A DNA stretch of 46,699 nt from Bacillus sp. FJAT-29814 (GTDB taxonomy: Bacteria; Bacillota; Bacilli; Bacillales; Cytobacillaceae). Shown piece by piece: positions 1 to 7,882 of this stretch. The position numbers were made by a program, and so were the translations under genes. The stretch spans positions 1-46,699 of the forward strand of contig NZ_LMTJ01000018.1 of assembly GCF_001510715.1 (NCBI RefSeq), given 5' to 3'. The notes below the pieces were generated by a model. It made no database searches, was not told where the DNA came from, and saw only the letters and a program-made list of their open reading frames with translations. Position 1 is the first letter of the stretch. Each line of letters starts with the position of its first letter.

Positions 1-150
1 CTTTAGCCCTCCAAGACTCGCTACGAGCGAATGGCTAGTTCTTACTCGACGGGAATCCCACCCGCTATATGATACGACCTAGGCTCGGCCGCACACCTGC
101 TTCGTTAGTTCAATAAAAAATGGCCACCGTAATGGCAGCCGGATCTTAAA
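1..150. other. GC-rich non-coding segment, possible structured RNA or mobile-element end
   Basis: No supported reading frame is present. The segment is richer in GC than its surroundings and contains small self-complementary stretches, for example CGCTACGAGCG near 19-29 and GGGAATCCC near 51-59. Near 110-140 an imperfect hairpin borders an A/T run. It could be the non-coding end of an insertion sequence or an RNA element cut by the window edge, but I cannot assign a family. Confidence 0.2.
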
Positions 151-197
151 GTAATACCGGTGATGAAAAAGGACTGCCGGAAACAACCCATTTGTTG

Positions 198-545
198 TTA
201 AATATTAATTAGGAGATCCCCCACTGAGGATTCCACGGCATCCGTTAAAGTGTACTTTGTAGTAAACCCTAACTTTTTTATTTTGTTATCATCCCAGATT
301 CTATTTACTGTGAAATTTTTTACCATAATGGATCGTTCAGTTATCGGTAATTGGACAATTTTTGCGTCCTTACCAGATACTCGCTCGATTTCTTTCATTA
401 AATCGTACCAAGTTGTATCAAACCCTTTAAGTAAATAAACCCCATTATCGTCTTTTGCTTTTTTATATGTTCCTAGCCATTCCATCGCCCTTCCAATATC
501 CCTTGTATCAATTAAAGAAACCTTTGTGTCACCGTTTCCCATCAC
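198..545 (-). pseudogene. C-terminal fragment of an NAD-dependent epimerase/dehydratase (NmrA-like)
   Basis: The minus-strand frame encodes a segment with the epimerase-like stretch TKVSLIDTRDIGRAM, followed by a substrate-side domain that ends normally at 198. The N-terminal Rossmann half with the GxxGxxG motif is missing. Upstream the frame runs into the antisense of the truncated nuclease gene, so the apparent start there is accidental. About 115 residues remain of a family that is usually 280-300 residues long. The fragment is probably not expressed. The family call rests on the motif pattern only. Confidence 0.55.
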
Positions 546-1101
546 CGTGCCGATTGAGAATGCTGTCCTGAGGTGTAATATTATAAGCGTTTGATACCCC
601 CCCAAGCGAGTCGGCAATCACATGTCCTTGATTTAAATCTGAACGTTCAGTCCCAGGAACCCTTGCTTCATCAGAATAGTATCTCCCAGAAGATGTAACA
701 GGTTCCGTATTATCATTTTGGAGTGTGATATTTTTTGCCTCAACACGAATTAATTGTCCGTATTCATTTGTAAAAGCCCAATATTCCCTGTCGCCAAACC
801 CGATATCCACTCTGACATTCGGCTTTCTAGAACCTGACATATCGCCGCCGTCTACTTCAATTAGCGCATATTTACTGTAGTCAAAGTCACCGTTAACACT
901 TGCGACCGTCGGTGTACTAGTGGCAGGAACATCTTCGCTTTCACTAGTCGTTTTTTCGGCTTCAACGTTTTTGTTTACTTCTTGCGTTTTATTTTCTTTG
1001 ATGTCTGTATTATTTTGTTGTGAACAACCAGTAAATACAATAAGTAGTGAAAGGAGTAATAAAATTATTCCCCACGATTTTTGATACCATTTTTGTTGCA
1101 T
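529..1101 (-). pseudogene. DNA/RNA non-specific endonuclease lipoprotein (NucA-like), truncated at the active site
   Basis: The product starts with a lipoprotein signal: Lys/Trp-rich N-terminus, hydrophobic stretch and lipobox FTGC near residue 26. A low-complexity Glu/Thr/Ser linker follows, then a nuclease domain. The catalytic motif DLNQGHVIADSLGG and the following NITPQ...LNRHGD match secreted His-Me-finger nucleases of Bacillus. The homology stops right after HGD, at about position 545, where an epimerase fragment is fused out of frame. The C-terminal part of the fold is therefore lost. The start ATG at 1101 has a GAGGTG ribosome binding site. The truncated protein is probably inactive. 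Confidence 0.7.
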
Positions 1102-1403
1102 AGTGCACCTCTTTTATATAAGTCAATTACTATAATTTTACTATATTAATCTGGGTTATAATAAAAATATTTATAGATTTTTCTTATATATAATATTACG
1201 TGTAATATAATTGTAAGACATTGCTTCGTTTTAATCATTGGAAATTTATTGTCATTTATGGAATTTACCGTTATACAGATATCAGTAGAAATAAAAACAG
1301 ACCATCTTATTGATGGTCGCTCTCTTTGATAACTGTTTCTACCACCCCTAATGAATAAAAAACATTTAATAACCCATACTAAATGGAATAACTTCGAAAG
1401 GCT
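1102..1403. other. Intergenic region with one small hairpin
   Basis: This is AT-rich spacer between the nuclease gene (minus) and a small gene (plus). It contains the hairpin GACCATC...GATGGTC (1300-1318). Read on the minus strand, a T-rich stretch follows that hairpin, as in a weak terminator. Nothing else was recognised. Confidence 0.3.
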
Positions 1404-1412
1404 GTGGTTTTA

Positions 1413-1607
1413 TTGAATCAAGAAACAAAAGTAGCTAATGAACTTCAAAAAAGGTTTACATGGAACCCAGTTCCTGTATCAGTTCAAGAAGATATAAATG
1501 AGATTTGCGACAGTTTAATGAATGGAACTGTAACACTTCATGATTTGGAAAATCGAGATCCCTTTATGGTAGAAATCATTCATAAAGCAATGAATCAAGC
1601 AGGATAA
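1413..1607 (+). CDS. Small hypothetical protein, 64 aa
   Basis: This short soluble protein starts MNQETKVANELQKRFTW and is rich in acidic residues. It has no signal peptide or membrane segment. The TTG at 1413 is preferred over the GTG at 1404 because the GAAAGG ribosome binding site (1396-1401) is 11 bases from TTG and only 2 from GTG. The pattern of charged helices (VSVQEDINEICDSLMNG, DPFMVEIIHKAMNQAG) looks like a real small protein rather than a chance frame. I do not recognise a family. It stands alone, with the YitT-type gene about 220 bp downstream on the same strand. Confidence 0.5.
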   Translation: MNQETKVANELQKRFTWNPVPVSVQEDINEICDSLMNGTVTLHDLENRDPFMVEIIHKAMNQAG

Positions 1608-1825
1608 GAAGCCAAATGAAATTTCGGTAAATGAACCGGTGAGCCGTGAACCTCTCCAATAAATTGAAAGAGCTTCTCGTTTCATCGGCCATCCTCTCCA
1701 CGAAGGCTGGTTCCTAAGCATTTTATAAATTAATTTAATATCATAAAATTTACCTGTGCCATTCTTACCTCATTCTTAACCTTAAATTCCCGACATATTA
1801 TTAGATTAAAATGAGATGAGACAAG

Positions 1826-2395
1826 GTGATTGTTATTTTTCAGAAATTAATTGCTACTCTTATTGGAAGTCTGTTATTAGGAGTTGGTGTGAATGGGTTC
1901 CTAGTTCCTCATCATTTAATAGACGGTGGAATTGTTGGAATCGCACTATTACTCCATTATTTTTTTAAATTTCCAACTGGTATTATAATGGTGGGGTTGA
2001 GTATCCCTATTTGTATATTTTCCTCATTAAATAAAAAAGAGTATTTTTTTAGTAGTTTGCAAGGCTTATTGGTTTCGTCCTTATTTATTGATTTACTTGC
2101 TCCTATTCGTTTTCAATTTTTTATTCCCCAACTTGCAAGTGCACTAATTGGAGGTGCAATAATTGGAGTTGGAGTTGGTCTAATGCTGCGATATAAAACA
2201 AGCACTGGAGGAACTGACTTACTAGCTGAAATTATTTCCGAAACTTTTTCGTTAAATATTGCACTTGTAATTATACTGATAGATGGAATTATTGTGTTGG
2301 CAGGTCTGGCTTTATTAAAATTAGATGCCTTCCTTTATTCATGTATAGCTATTATCGCTGTGGGTTTCATAACATCCTTAATTAAAGGAAAATAA
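1826..2395 (+). CDS. YitT-family (DUF161) membrane protein
   Basis: This is a polytopic membrane protein of 189 aa. It carries the YitT hallmarks: an N-terminal helix ending in NGFLVPHHLIDGGIVGIAL, then LHYFFKFPTGI, and a later STGGTDLLAEI motif typical of DUF161. About five hydrophobic segments are visible. The C-terminal DUF2179 domain found in many YitT proteins (around 280 aa) is absent, so this is the short form. The start is GTG 1826 behind a GA-rich ribosome binding site. A second, broken copy of the same N-terminal region lies at 3367-3555. The function of the family is not established, though spore-forming Bacilli keep many paralogues. Confidence 0.8.
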   Translation: MIVIFQKLIATLIGSLLLGVGVNGFLVPHHLIDGGIVGIALLLHYFFKFPTGIIMVGLSIPICIFSSLNKKEYFFSSLQGLLVSSLFIDLLAPIRFQFFIPQLASALIGGAIIGVGVGLMLRYKTSTGGTDLLAEIISETFSLNIALVIILIDGIIVLAGLALLKLDAFLYSCIAIIAVGFITSLIKGK

Positions 2396-2462
2396 TCTTT
2401 TATGGGACCAAAAGCTAACCTTTATTAAATTCCCTCCATGTTTTACCAGTAATGAAATGCTT

Positions 2463-2492
2463 AAAAAAGGTTGGTCTCTCAACCAACCTTTT
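2463..2492 (-). terminator. Hairpin shared with the DUF1657 gene at 7094
   Basis: AAAAAGGTTGG pairs with CCAACCTTTT around a short loop. The same hairpin with small changes lies at 7053-7085 immediately 3' of an intact DUF1657 gene. This shows that the hairpin and gene tail were duplicated together. Confidence 0.6.
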
Positions 2493-2503
2493 CGCCATAC
2501 TCA

Positions 2504-2645
2504 TTATTGTTGTTTGTATTGAGGTTCTTCTTGTTCAATTTGTTGAACACGTGGTTCTACATTATTGCTAACGGATTGGGTTTGTTTAGCGGCATCTTGG
2601 TAGAGCTGTTTGGCTTGTTGATTGTTTGTACCAAGAGAAACAAAA
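2504..2645 (-). pseudogene. 3' fragment of a DUF1657 gene
   Basis: The minus strand encodes the last roughly 47 residues of a DUF1657 protein, ending QIEQEEPQYKQQ. This is nearly identical to the end of the intact gene at 7094-7300, including the stop codon and the hairpin beyond it. Similarity stops abruptly at about 2645, where a short inverted repeat (ACAAAATCG...CGATTTTGT, about 2639-2675) begins. The N-terminal third and the start codon are missing. It looks like the stump of a second spoVA2mob-type operon. Confidence 0.7.
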
Positions 2646-2838
2646 TCGTCCAGGACGAATGCCTAGTCGATTTTGTTTGTTCCTCTGTTATTTAAAGCAA
2701 GTCTTTTTCATGGCCATCGAAATTAGAAAAAACTCTGCGCTTTATATAGGTAAATGTCTAGACCTTGATCATTAAGGGAGCATAGTATAGCTTTGAATAT
2801 TTAGAAAGTTAAAATCATAAAGGGAGTTGTTTTTTACT

Positions 2839-3003
2839 ATGAATAGGGAAATTTGCACCTCTTGTGAAAACTATTTTTGGATAAATCAACTATCACTGTT
2901 ACCTAATGATTGGCTTCGTACTGACCAGCGTAAATATTATTGCCCTAGATGCTATCCTGAAATCTTAGAAGAACAAACTAAACTTCTTTTTTATGAATTT
3001 TAG
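2839..3003 (+). CDS. Small CxxC...CxxC zinc-ribbon-like protein, 54 aa
   Basis: The reading frame runs from ATG 2839 to TAG 3003, with an AGGGAG ribosome binding site at 2821-2826. Residues 6-9 are CTSC and residues 35-38 are CPRC. The two pairs, 25 residues apart, are the spacing of a small zinc ribbon. No membrane segment is visible. The product could bind a protein or nucleic acid partner, but I do not recognise a named family. It lies between duplicated spore-gene fragments. Confidence 0.5.
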   Translation: MNREICTSCENYFWINQLSLLPNDWLRTDQRKYYCPRCYPEILEEQTKLLFYEF

Positions 3004-3366
3004 TTCGTTTAGTCCTAGGACTGTAACAAGTTATGCAAAGTTTTTAAGATGAACCATCGTCAAGGAAAGCGATCCCATTCGCTTAGTTCGGGATCATTGG
3101 CTTTGTTTTTGACCGCGTCTCGAGAAAGCGGTTTCTTTTTGAACGAAATTTTCAATTAAACATATAAAAAGGCAAAAATGATATAGAATAGTGTCTATTC
3201 CACTTTATTCTATATCATTTTTACTTTTAATCGTTTTTTGTTATTTTAGTTATCCTCAGTAAGTCTAGGATTAACAATCAAGGAAGTAATCATTCCAATA
3301 ATACAAATTATCATGCAGGAAAAAAGGAATGCTTTTTATCCTACATATTAAACGCTGCTGTTACAA
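3004..3366. other. Intergenic region with hairpins
   Basis: No gene was found. The segment holds a long palindrome (3174-3222, listed separately) and a smaller GC-containing hairpin near 3110-3140 followed by T residues, which may end transcription of the small zinc-ribbon gene. Confidence 0.4.
3174..3222. terminator. 17-bp perfect palindromic hairpin, bidirectional terminator
   Basis: AAAAATGATATAGAATA (3174-3190) pairs perfectly with its complement at 3206-3222, with A and T runs at the ends. This suits termination in both directions between the plus-strand small gene and the minus-strand YitT remnant. Confidence 0.6.
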
Positions 3367-3555
3367 TTAGATATCAATTAAGAAAATAAAAAATGTTCGT
3401 TTATGGAACCATGCAAATATAAATAAAGGAAGACTCAAAAGAAACAAACCTAATCCTGTTGGAAAGCGATAATCATAATGCAGGATAAGGGCAATACTTA
3501 ATAAAGTTATTAACCCATATATGTTGTTCATTTTTTTGGAAATTTGAAAAATCAA
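3367..3555 (-). pseudogene. Fragment of a YitT-family gene
   Basis: The frame encodes LSIALILHYDYRFPTGLGLF followed by a hydrophobic helix and WFHKRTFF. This aligns with IALLLHYFFKFPTGI...NKKEYFF in the intact YitT gene at 1826. It covers roughly residues 36-75 of a YitT protein. The first helix and the C-terminal two thirds are missing. It lies 15 bp downstream of the YetF gene, so it may be a decayed last gene of the spoVA2mob-type operon. Confidence 0.55.
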
Positions 3556-3570
3556 TGTATTTTTATAATT

Positions 3571-4431
3571 TCAAGCTTTTAAAATAGGGGTCACTTTATC
3601 AATAGCTTCTTGTAATTTTTGACTGTTTAACTTATACATTTGTTTGGCCTCCTTTGATTCAGTTCCAAGAGCAAACAACTCTAAGTCAGCTTGGCATTTT
3701 TTTAGAGTTGAAAGAATTAAAGGTCTTTCTTGGGGGGACGCAACTTGCAACTTATCATCGAAAAGGTCAACCATTAACTCTCCAAAAGAATTAATTTGTC
3801 CAAGAAATACATTTTCAACCGTAACCCCTAATTTATCTAACTCTGTATGTAACCATGCGCGACTTCTTCCAATTGTAGCTAGTGGTTCATCCATGATCAC
3901 ACCATCCATAATGACAGTTTGAGGCTCTTTGACGGAAGGGACTGATAAGTTTAAGGCTTTTGCTGTTAAAGGTTGGTTCTCCTTTTTTAACATAACGGAT
4001 AAATCTCCTGTTGCCTCTAATACAGCGAATTCGACATCAGCTACCTGATAGACATCCTTCTTACGAAGTAATGCTAATAATTCATCTATCGTGTATCTTT
4101 CTTTTTTTAAATTATCTTCCATGATTTTTCCATCTTTGATAAATACAGTTGCTTTCCCTTCTATAAAATTACGAAAACCTTTGCTTTTTAAGGAAATTAA
4201 ACCAGCGAAAAAGGGGATAGCAGCAAAGATGACAATTCCAATGACACCGTGAAAAATACTCCGTTCAAGTCCCATAGCTACTTCTGCACCAATACTTCCA
4301 ATTGAAATACCGGTGACATATTCGAAGAAAGATAGTTCAGAAATTTGCTTTTTCCCTAACCACTTTGTAATGATAAATAAAACCACAACAAATAATGCTG
4401 ACCGTAAAGCTATATCTAACCATTCAGGCAC
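3571..4431 (-). CDS. yetF: YetF-like DUF421 membrane protein with C-terminal DUF1657-like extension
   Basis: The protein has 286 aa. Residues 1-80 hold three membrane helices with the DUF421 signature KKQISELSFFEYVTGISIGS. The cytoplasmic YetF domain follows, with FIKDGKIMEDNLKKERYTIDEL and VIMDGVIMDEPLATIGRSRAWL. The last 60 residues (ADLELFALGTESKEAKQMY) resemble a DUF1657 protein, giving the fusion seen in gene 7 of spoVA2mob operons. Start GTG 4431 has an AGGGGG ribosome binding site. It is the last intact gene of the seven-gene operon, 29 bp after a DUF1657 gene. It probably acts at the forespore inner membrane, but its biochemical role is unknown. Confidence 0.85.
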   Translation of the reverse strand: MPEWLDIALRSALFVVVLFIITKWLGKKQISELSFFEYVTGISIGSIGAEVAMGLERSIFHGVIGIVIFAAIPFFAGLISLKSKGFRNFIEGKATVFIKDGKIMEDNLKKERYTIDELLALLRKKDVYQVADVEFAVLEATGDLSVMLKKENQPLTAKALNLSVPSVKEPQTVIMDGVIMDEPLATIGRSRAWLHTELDKLGVTVENVFLGQINSFGELMVDLFDDKLQVASPQERPLILSTLKKCQADLELFALGTESKEAKQMYKLNSQKLQEAIDKVTPILKA

Positions 4432-4460
4432 TGCTTGATACCCCCTGTAAATATAATTTG

Positions 4461-4667
4461 CTAAAAACCTTTGTACTGAAATTCCTCATGCTCAATTTCG
4501 CCTATTCGTTTTTTTAAATCCGTTACTACCTCATGTAAAATCATCATAGTTTCATGTAGTGTACGTTTCGATTCAAAATCCAGAGTTCGTAATGCTAAAC
4601 TTGAAAGACTGGCTTCTACACCTTTAAGGCTGGCAAGTGACTGTTTTACATCTGATGCGATTGTCAT
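4461..4667 (-). CDS. DUF1657 protein (second copy of the operon)
   Basis: This 68-aa helical protein begins MTIASDVKQSLASLKGVEASL and contains LALRTLDFESKRTLHETM. It lacks the usual LG(T)(D/E)..AK..Y pattern of the first copy but keeps the length and the heptad-like helices of DUF1657. The start ATG has AAGGAG seven bases upstream. It sits between spoVAE (12 bp gap) and yetF, as in spoVA2mob. The molecular role is unknown. Sigma-G forespore expression is inferred from the operon type. Confidence 0.8.
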   Translation of the reverse strand: MTIASDVKQSLASLKGVEASLSSLALRTLDFESKRTLHETMMILHEVVTDLKKRIGEIEHEEFQYKGF

Positions 4668-4679
4668 TTAATATTCTCC

Positions 4680-5030
4680 TTATCCTTTTGGTTTAAATAT
4701 CAAGGCACCTATAAAACCGAAGATAATAGAAGCAGAAATACCCGCACTCGTGACTTCAAAAATACCTGTAATAAGTCCAACTAGTCCATGTTGTTCAGCT
4801 TCTTGCATGGCCCCATGTACAAGTGAATTTCCAAAACTTGTAATAGGCACTGTAGCTCCCGCCCCGGCAAAATCAATTAAGGGCTCATATAATCCAATCC
4901 CATCTAAAAGGGCACCAATCACTACAAGGGTACTTAACGTGTGCCCTGGTGTAAGTTTAAACACATCAAACATAATTTGACCAATGACACAAATGATACC
5001 GCCTATGACAAAAGCCCAAAAATAGATCAT
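4680..5030 (-). CDS. spoVAE: Stage V sporulation protein AE (SpoVAEb)
   Basis: This is a membrane protein of 116 aa. Helix one is FWAFVIGGIICVIGQIMFD, and the SpoVA signature GATVPITSFGNSLVHGAM is visible, as in SpoVAC. With SpoVAC and SpoVAD it forms the inner-membrane channel that moves Ca-dipicolinic acid during sporulation and germination. The start ATG 5030 was chosen over upstream codons because it matches family N-termini, lies one base after the spoVAD stop, and has GGAGGTG inside the end of spoVAD. This implies translational coupling. Confidence 0.9.
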   Translation of the reverse strand: MIYFWAFVIGGIICVIGQIMFDVFKLTPGHTLSTLVVIGALLDGIGLYEPLIDFAGAGATVPITSFGNSLVHGAMQEAEQHGLVGLITGIFEVTSAGISASIIFGFIGALIFKPKG

Positions 5031-5031
5031 C

Positions 5032-6048
5032 TTATTGTTCACCTCCATATTCAATTGAAACCGCATGAGCAATGCAGGGAATGGTTTCGTTTTGCTGAAA
5101 GGATAACGGTGAAAGCAAAGCACCTGTAGCCACGATTAACATTCGTTTAAATTCACCTTTTTTCATCCGGTTTAACAGATGGCCATATACCACTGTTGCT
5201 GAACAGCCTGCACCACTTGCCCCAGCTAAAACAGGTTGTCCCTCCCGATAAATCATAAGACCACAATCTTGGTATCGTTCTTCACTAATAGGAGTTCCGT
5301 GCTTTTTAAATAGGTCCATTGAAACTTCCTGTCCAATCTGGCCCAGGTCCCCGGTTACAATTAAATCGTAATAAGATGGCTCAACATTTCGTTCCTTTAA
5401 ATGGGCTTCAATGGTATCAACCGCAGCTGGCGCCATAGCTCCTCCCATATTAAATGGATCTGTCAAACCCATATCAATCACACGGCCAATGGTGGCAGAG
5501 GTGACACACGGTCCTTCCCCAGAATCACTTAAAAGAGCCGCACCAGCCCCAGTGACGGTCCATTGTGCAGTAGGGGGTTTTTGACCGCCGTATTCAGTTG
5601 GATAACGAAATTGTTTTTCAACAGCTGCATCATGGCTGGATGCTCCTGTTAACAAATATTTCGCTCCTTTTGTATTTACAATATAAGCACCTAGAGCCAG
5701 TCCTTCCATCGAGGTAGAGCAAGCACCGAATAAACCAAAATACGGGGCTCCAATTGTTCGACTAGCGAAACTTGTTGGGGTGATCTGATTGATTAGGTCC
5801 CCAGCTAGGATAAATTGAACTTGATCCTTTTGGATGCCCCCTTTTTCCATGGCTTTTTTACAGGCCTCTTCAAAAAGGATTTTATGCGCCTTTTCATAGG
5901 AATCCTGTCCAAGCCATAAATCAGCATGAAGGAGATCGAAATCTTCTGCGATTGCTCCGTTTGCTTCAAATGGTCCACCAACTGTTCCAGTAGAAAGTAT
6001 GACGGGTTTTTGTTCGAAGATCCATGTACGATGACCTGCGAGTATCAT
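5032..6048 (-). CDS. spoVAD: Stage V sporulation protein AD (SpoVAD)
   Basis: The 338-aa protein has a thiolase/ketosynthase-like fold. Recognisable parts are GTVGGPFEANGAI, GACSTSMEGLALGA around the position of the thiolase nucleophile, and CSATVVYGHLL near the C-terminus. SpoVAD binds dipicolinic acid on the outer face of the spore inner membrane. The start ATG 6048 overlaps the spoVAC stop as ATGA. An upstream codon at 6060 lacks a ribosome binding site. The length is the family norm and no lesion is seen. Confidence 0.93.
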   Translation of the reverse strand: MILAGHRTWIFEQKPVILSTGTVGGPFEANGAIAEDFDLLHADLWLGQDSYEKAHKILFEEACKKAMEKGGIQKDQVQFILAGDLINQITPTSFASRTIGAPYFGLFGACSTSMEGLALGAYIVNTKGAKYLLTGASSHDAAVEKQFRYPTEYGGQKPPTAQWTVTGAGAALLSDSGEGPCVTSATIGRVIDMGLTDPFNMGGAMAPAAVDTIEAHLKERNVEPSYYDLIVTGDLGQIGQEVSMDLFKKHGTPISEERYQDCGLMIYREGQPVLAGASGAGCSATVVYGHLLNRMKKGEFKRMLIVATGALLSPLSFQQNETIPCIAHAVSIEYGGEQ

Positions 6049-6524
6049 AAACCACCCCACCTAATTAGAATTGTCTTTACTAATGCAATAACAAACGCAG
6101 AAAAAACACCAAATAATATAACAGCCCCAGCTAATTTAAACATATTACCTCCGACTCCTAATACAAACCCTTCGGTTCGATGTTCAATAGCAGCTGAAAT
6201 GACAGCATTGCCAAAACCGGTAACTGGAACTGCTGAACCAGCTCCTCCAAATTGAGCAATTCGGTCATAAACCCCAAAACCGGTAAGAAGCATAGCAATA
6301 AAAATTAATGTACCCACAGTTGGATTTCCAGCCGTTTGGTCTGTAAAATCAAAATAATAAATAAAGAAGTCTTGAATAACCTGGCCAATAAGACAAATCA
6401 GACCACCTGTTATAAAGGCCTTTATACAATTTTTAAAAACGGGTCTGTCGATTTCTCGATTTTTTTGCAATTTTTGATATTCTTGTTGCACCGGGGTTAG
6501 TTGTTTCTTTTGATTATTTGACAT
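6045..6524 (-). CDS. spoVAC: Stage V sporulation protein AC (SpoVAC)
   Basis: This is a membrane protein of 159 aa. A basic cytoplasmic N-terminus is followed by about four helices and the conserved loop GAGSAVPVTGFGNAVISAAIE. SpoVAC acts as a mechanosensitive-type channel for Ca-dipicolinate release. The start ATG 6524 has GAAAGGGG upstream. It lies 17 bp after the lipoprotein gene and overlaps spoVAD by four bases, which supports a tightly coupled C-D-E block. Confidence 0.93.
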   Translation of the reverse strand: MSNNQKKQLTPVQQEYQKLQKNREIDRPVFKNCIKAFITGGLICLIGQVIQDFFIYYFDFTDQTAGNPTVGTLIFIAMLLTGFGVYDRIAQFGGAGSAVPVTGFGNAVISAAIEHRTEGFVLGVGGNMFKLAGAVILFGVFSAFVIALVKTILIRWGGL

Positions 6525-6541
6525 AGCTTGCCCCTTTCTCT

Positions 6542-7015
6542 TTAAGTTTTCTCTTTCATTAGATTTTTAATTTTATTTAAATCTTTTTTTAAGCTCTTCT
6601 TATCTGTGTTGCCTTTTTGAAGTTTCTGTTCTAATTGTTCCAATTCCCAAATCATTTTTTTATCTGTGGAAACAATTATTTCATGGTTTGGGTACATTTT
6701 TTCCAAGTCGGATTTTATTGACTTCTCAATTTTCTTTAATCGAAAGCGATCAAAATTATCAACTTTTATTGCTGCAAAAAGCTCTTTTTCTGTATTCACA
6801 GCCTTTACATCTGAAATTTCTTCTTTGGCAATAATTTTTTCTTTAGCCCTATTGGCAACTGATTGATCGATGGGTTTAGTCGTATGTACCAGTGAAACAC
6901 CTAAATCATTGTTATCCTTCTCTAATTGATTTTGATTATTGTTACATCCTGTTCCAAACCCAATCACGGCTAAAATGGAAAGAAAAATTTTCATTTTGGT
7001 TTTTTTGTCTTTCAT
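6542..7015 (-). CDS. YhcN/YlaJ-family sporulation lipoprotein
   Basis: The protein has 157 aa. The signal MKDKKTKMKIFLSILAVIGFGTGC ends in a lipobox at Cys24. The mature part has the YhcN/YlaJ pattern (VANRAKEKIIAKEEISDVKAV, LFAAIKV, KSDLEKMYPNHEIIVSTDKK) and ends in a Lys/Glu-rich coiled coil. The start ATG 7015 was chosen because GGAGATGG precedes it. Upstream in-frame codons run through the hairpin at 7053-7085. It is gene 2 of spoVA2mob operons. It is presumably anchored at the forespore inner membrane, and its exact function is not established. Confidence 0.88.
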   Translation of the reverse strand: MKDKKTKMKIFLSILAVIGFGTGCNNNQNQLEKDNNDLGVSLVHTTKPIDQSVANRAKEKIIAKEEISDVKAVNTEKELFAAIKVDNFDRFRLKKIEKSIKSDLEKMYPNHEIIVSTDKKMIWELEQLEQKLQKGNTDKKSLKKDLNKIKNLMKEKT

Positions 7016-7052
7016 GAAACCATCTCCGTTTTTCCCATTATTTAAGGCGCGT

Positions 7053-7085
7053 AAAAAAGGTTGGCCTCCCAACCAACCTTTTTTT
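7053..7085 (-). terminator. Internal hairpin/attenuator between DUF1657 and the lipoprotein gene
   Basis: AAAAAAGGTTGG pairs with CCAACCTTTTTT. On the minus strand a run of T follows the stem directly after the DUF1657 stop. This should end part of the transcripts, so the first gene of the operon would be made in excess over the channel genes. A duplicate hairpin lies at 2463-2492. Confidence 0.65.
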
Positions 7086-7093
7086 CTTACTCA

Positions 7094-7300
7094 TTATTGT
7101 TGTTTGTATTGAGGTTCTTCTTGTTCGATTTGTTGAATTCGTGGTTCTAGGGTGTCAATAACAGATTGGGTTTGTTTAGCAGCATCTTGGTAAAGTTGCT
7201 TTGCCTGTTGATTATCTGTACCTAGAGCAAATGTTTCGAAACTTGCTTGTGCACTTTTTAATCCTGCTAATGTCTGTTTTACTTGAGTAATCACTGTCAT
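7094..7300 (-). CDS. DUF1657 protein (first gene of the spoVA2mob-type operon)
   Basis: This 68-aa all-helical protein has the typical DUF1657 pattern: QTLAGLKSAQASFETFALGT, then AKQLYQDAAKQTQSVIDTLEPRI. No signal or membrane segment is present. The start ATG 7300 has a strong AAGGAGGA ribosome binding site eight bases upstream. It heads the seven-gene operon and is followed by a hairpin that may partly terminate transcription. The family is almost restricted to spore formers and its molecular role is unknown. Partial copies occur at 2504-2645 and, fused, in the YetF protein. Confidence 0.88.
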   Translation of the reverse strand: MTVITQVKQTLAGLKSAQASFETFALGTDNQQAKQLYQDAAKQTQSVIDTLEPRIQQIEQEEPQYKQQ

Positions 7301-7882
7301 GATGAAATCCTCCTTGAATTTTTTTACCTTTTTAGATTGTCAAATCAGAATTTTCTTCTTTGGCAAATTCTTTTTGGGAATATAGACCTAAAATTACTTT
7401 TGGCGAATAGCACGATTTTTTCTGTAGTAACCTCGTTTCCAGATCCCCATCAGTTCTTCTATTTGGTGACGATTATAGGATTGCGATGAATCATCTTTTT
7501 GGGTAATGTGTCTCATCTCAAATTTTTTTCACCGTTCCCTTTAGTGAACATCATTAAACATAGATGTTGCCTCTGCTTTGCTTTAATTTGGTTAGTAATC
7601 AATTTGATTTGCCATGCCATTCCTCCCGTTTATGATTTAGTACAAAAGTATTATTCTTCGAATAAAATGTTTTATTCTCAATTCTAAAAATTTTCCTATC
7701 CCCGGTATCAACCTCAGTATTTATTTATAATTCATTATAGGTATACAACGTTTTAATTTCCTTCTGCCTTCATAGTTCTTTTTTACCGTGTATCTCTTTC
7801 ATTTTAAATTAGGGATATTAACCCAAGAATAAAAATAGGTAAATGCATATTCTGGATTAAAAATGAAATGAAGGTGCTTTTC
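7301..7882. other. Divergent intergenic region upstream of the spoVA2mob-type operon
   Basis: No convincing gene is present. A minus-strand frame of 40 codons (7516-7394) and a 33-codon one with a GGGAGG site just upstream can be read, but neither matches a family I know. The promoter of the operon must lie here. I could not find a clean sigma-G -35/-10 pair. Confidence 0.3.

Noticed and set aside
5031..5123. Longer SpoVAE start inside spoVAD
   Set aside because: The family N-terminus is MIYFWAFVIGG. The upstream part is antisense-like coding of spoVAD in another frame.
7394..7624. Two short minus-strand frames (33 and 40 codons) upstream of the spoVA2mob-type operon, one with a GGGAGG site
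   Set aside because: Products match no family I recognise, they lie in different frames and codon use is not convincing. Kept only as a remark on the intergenic region.
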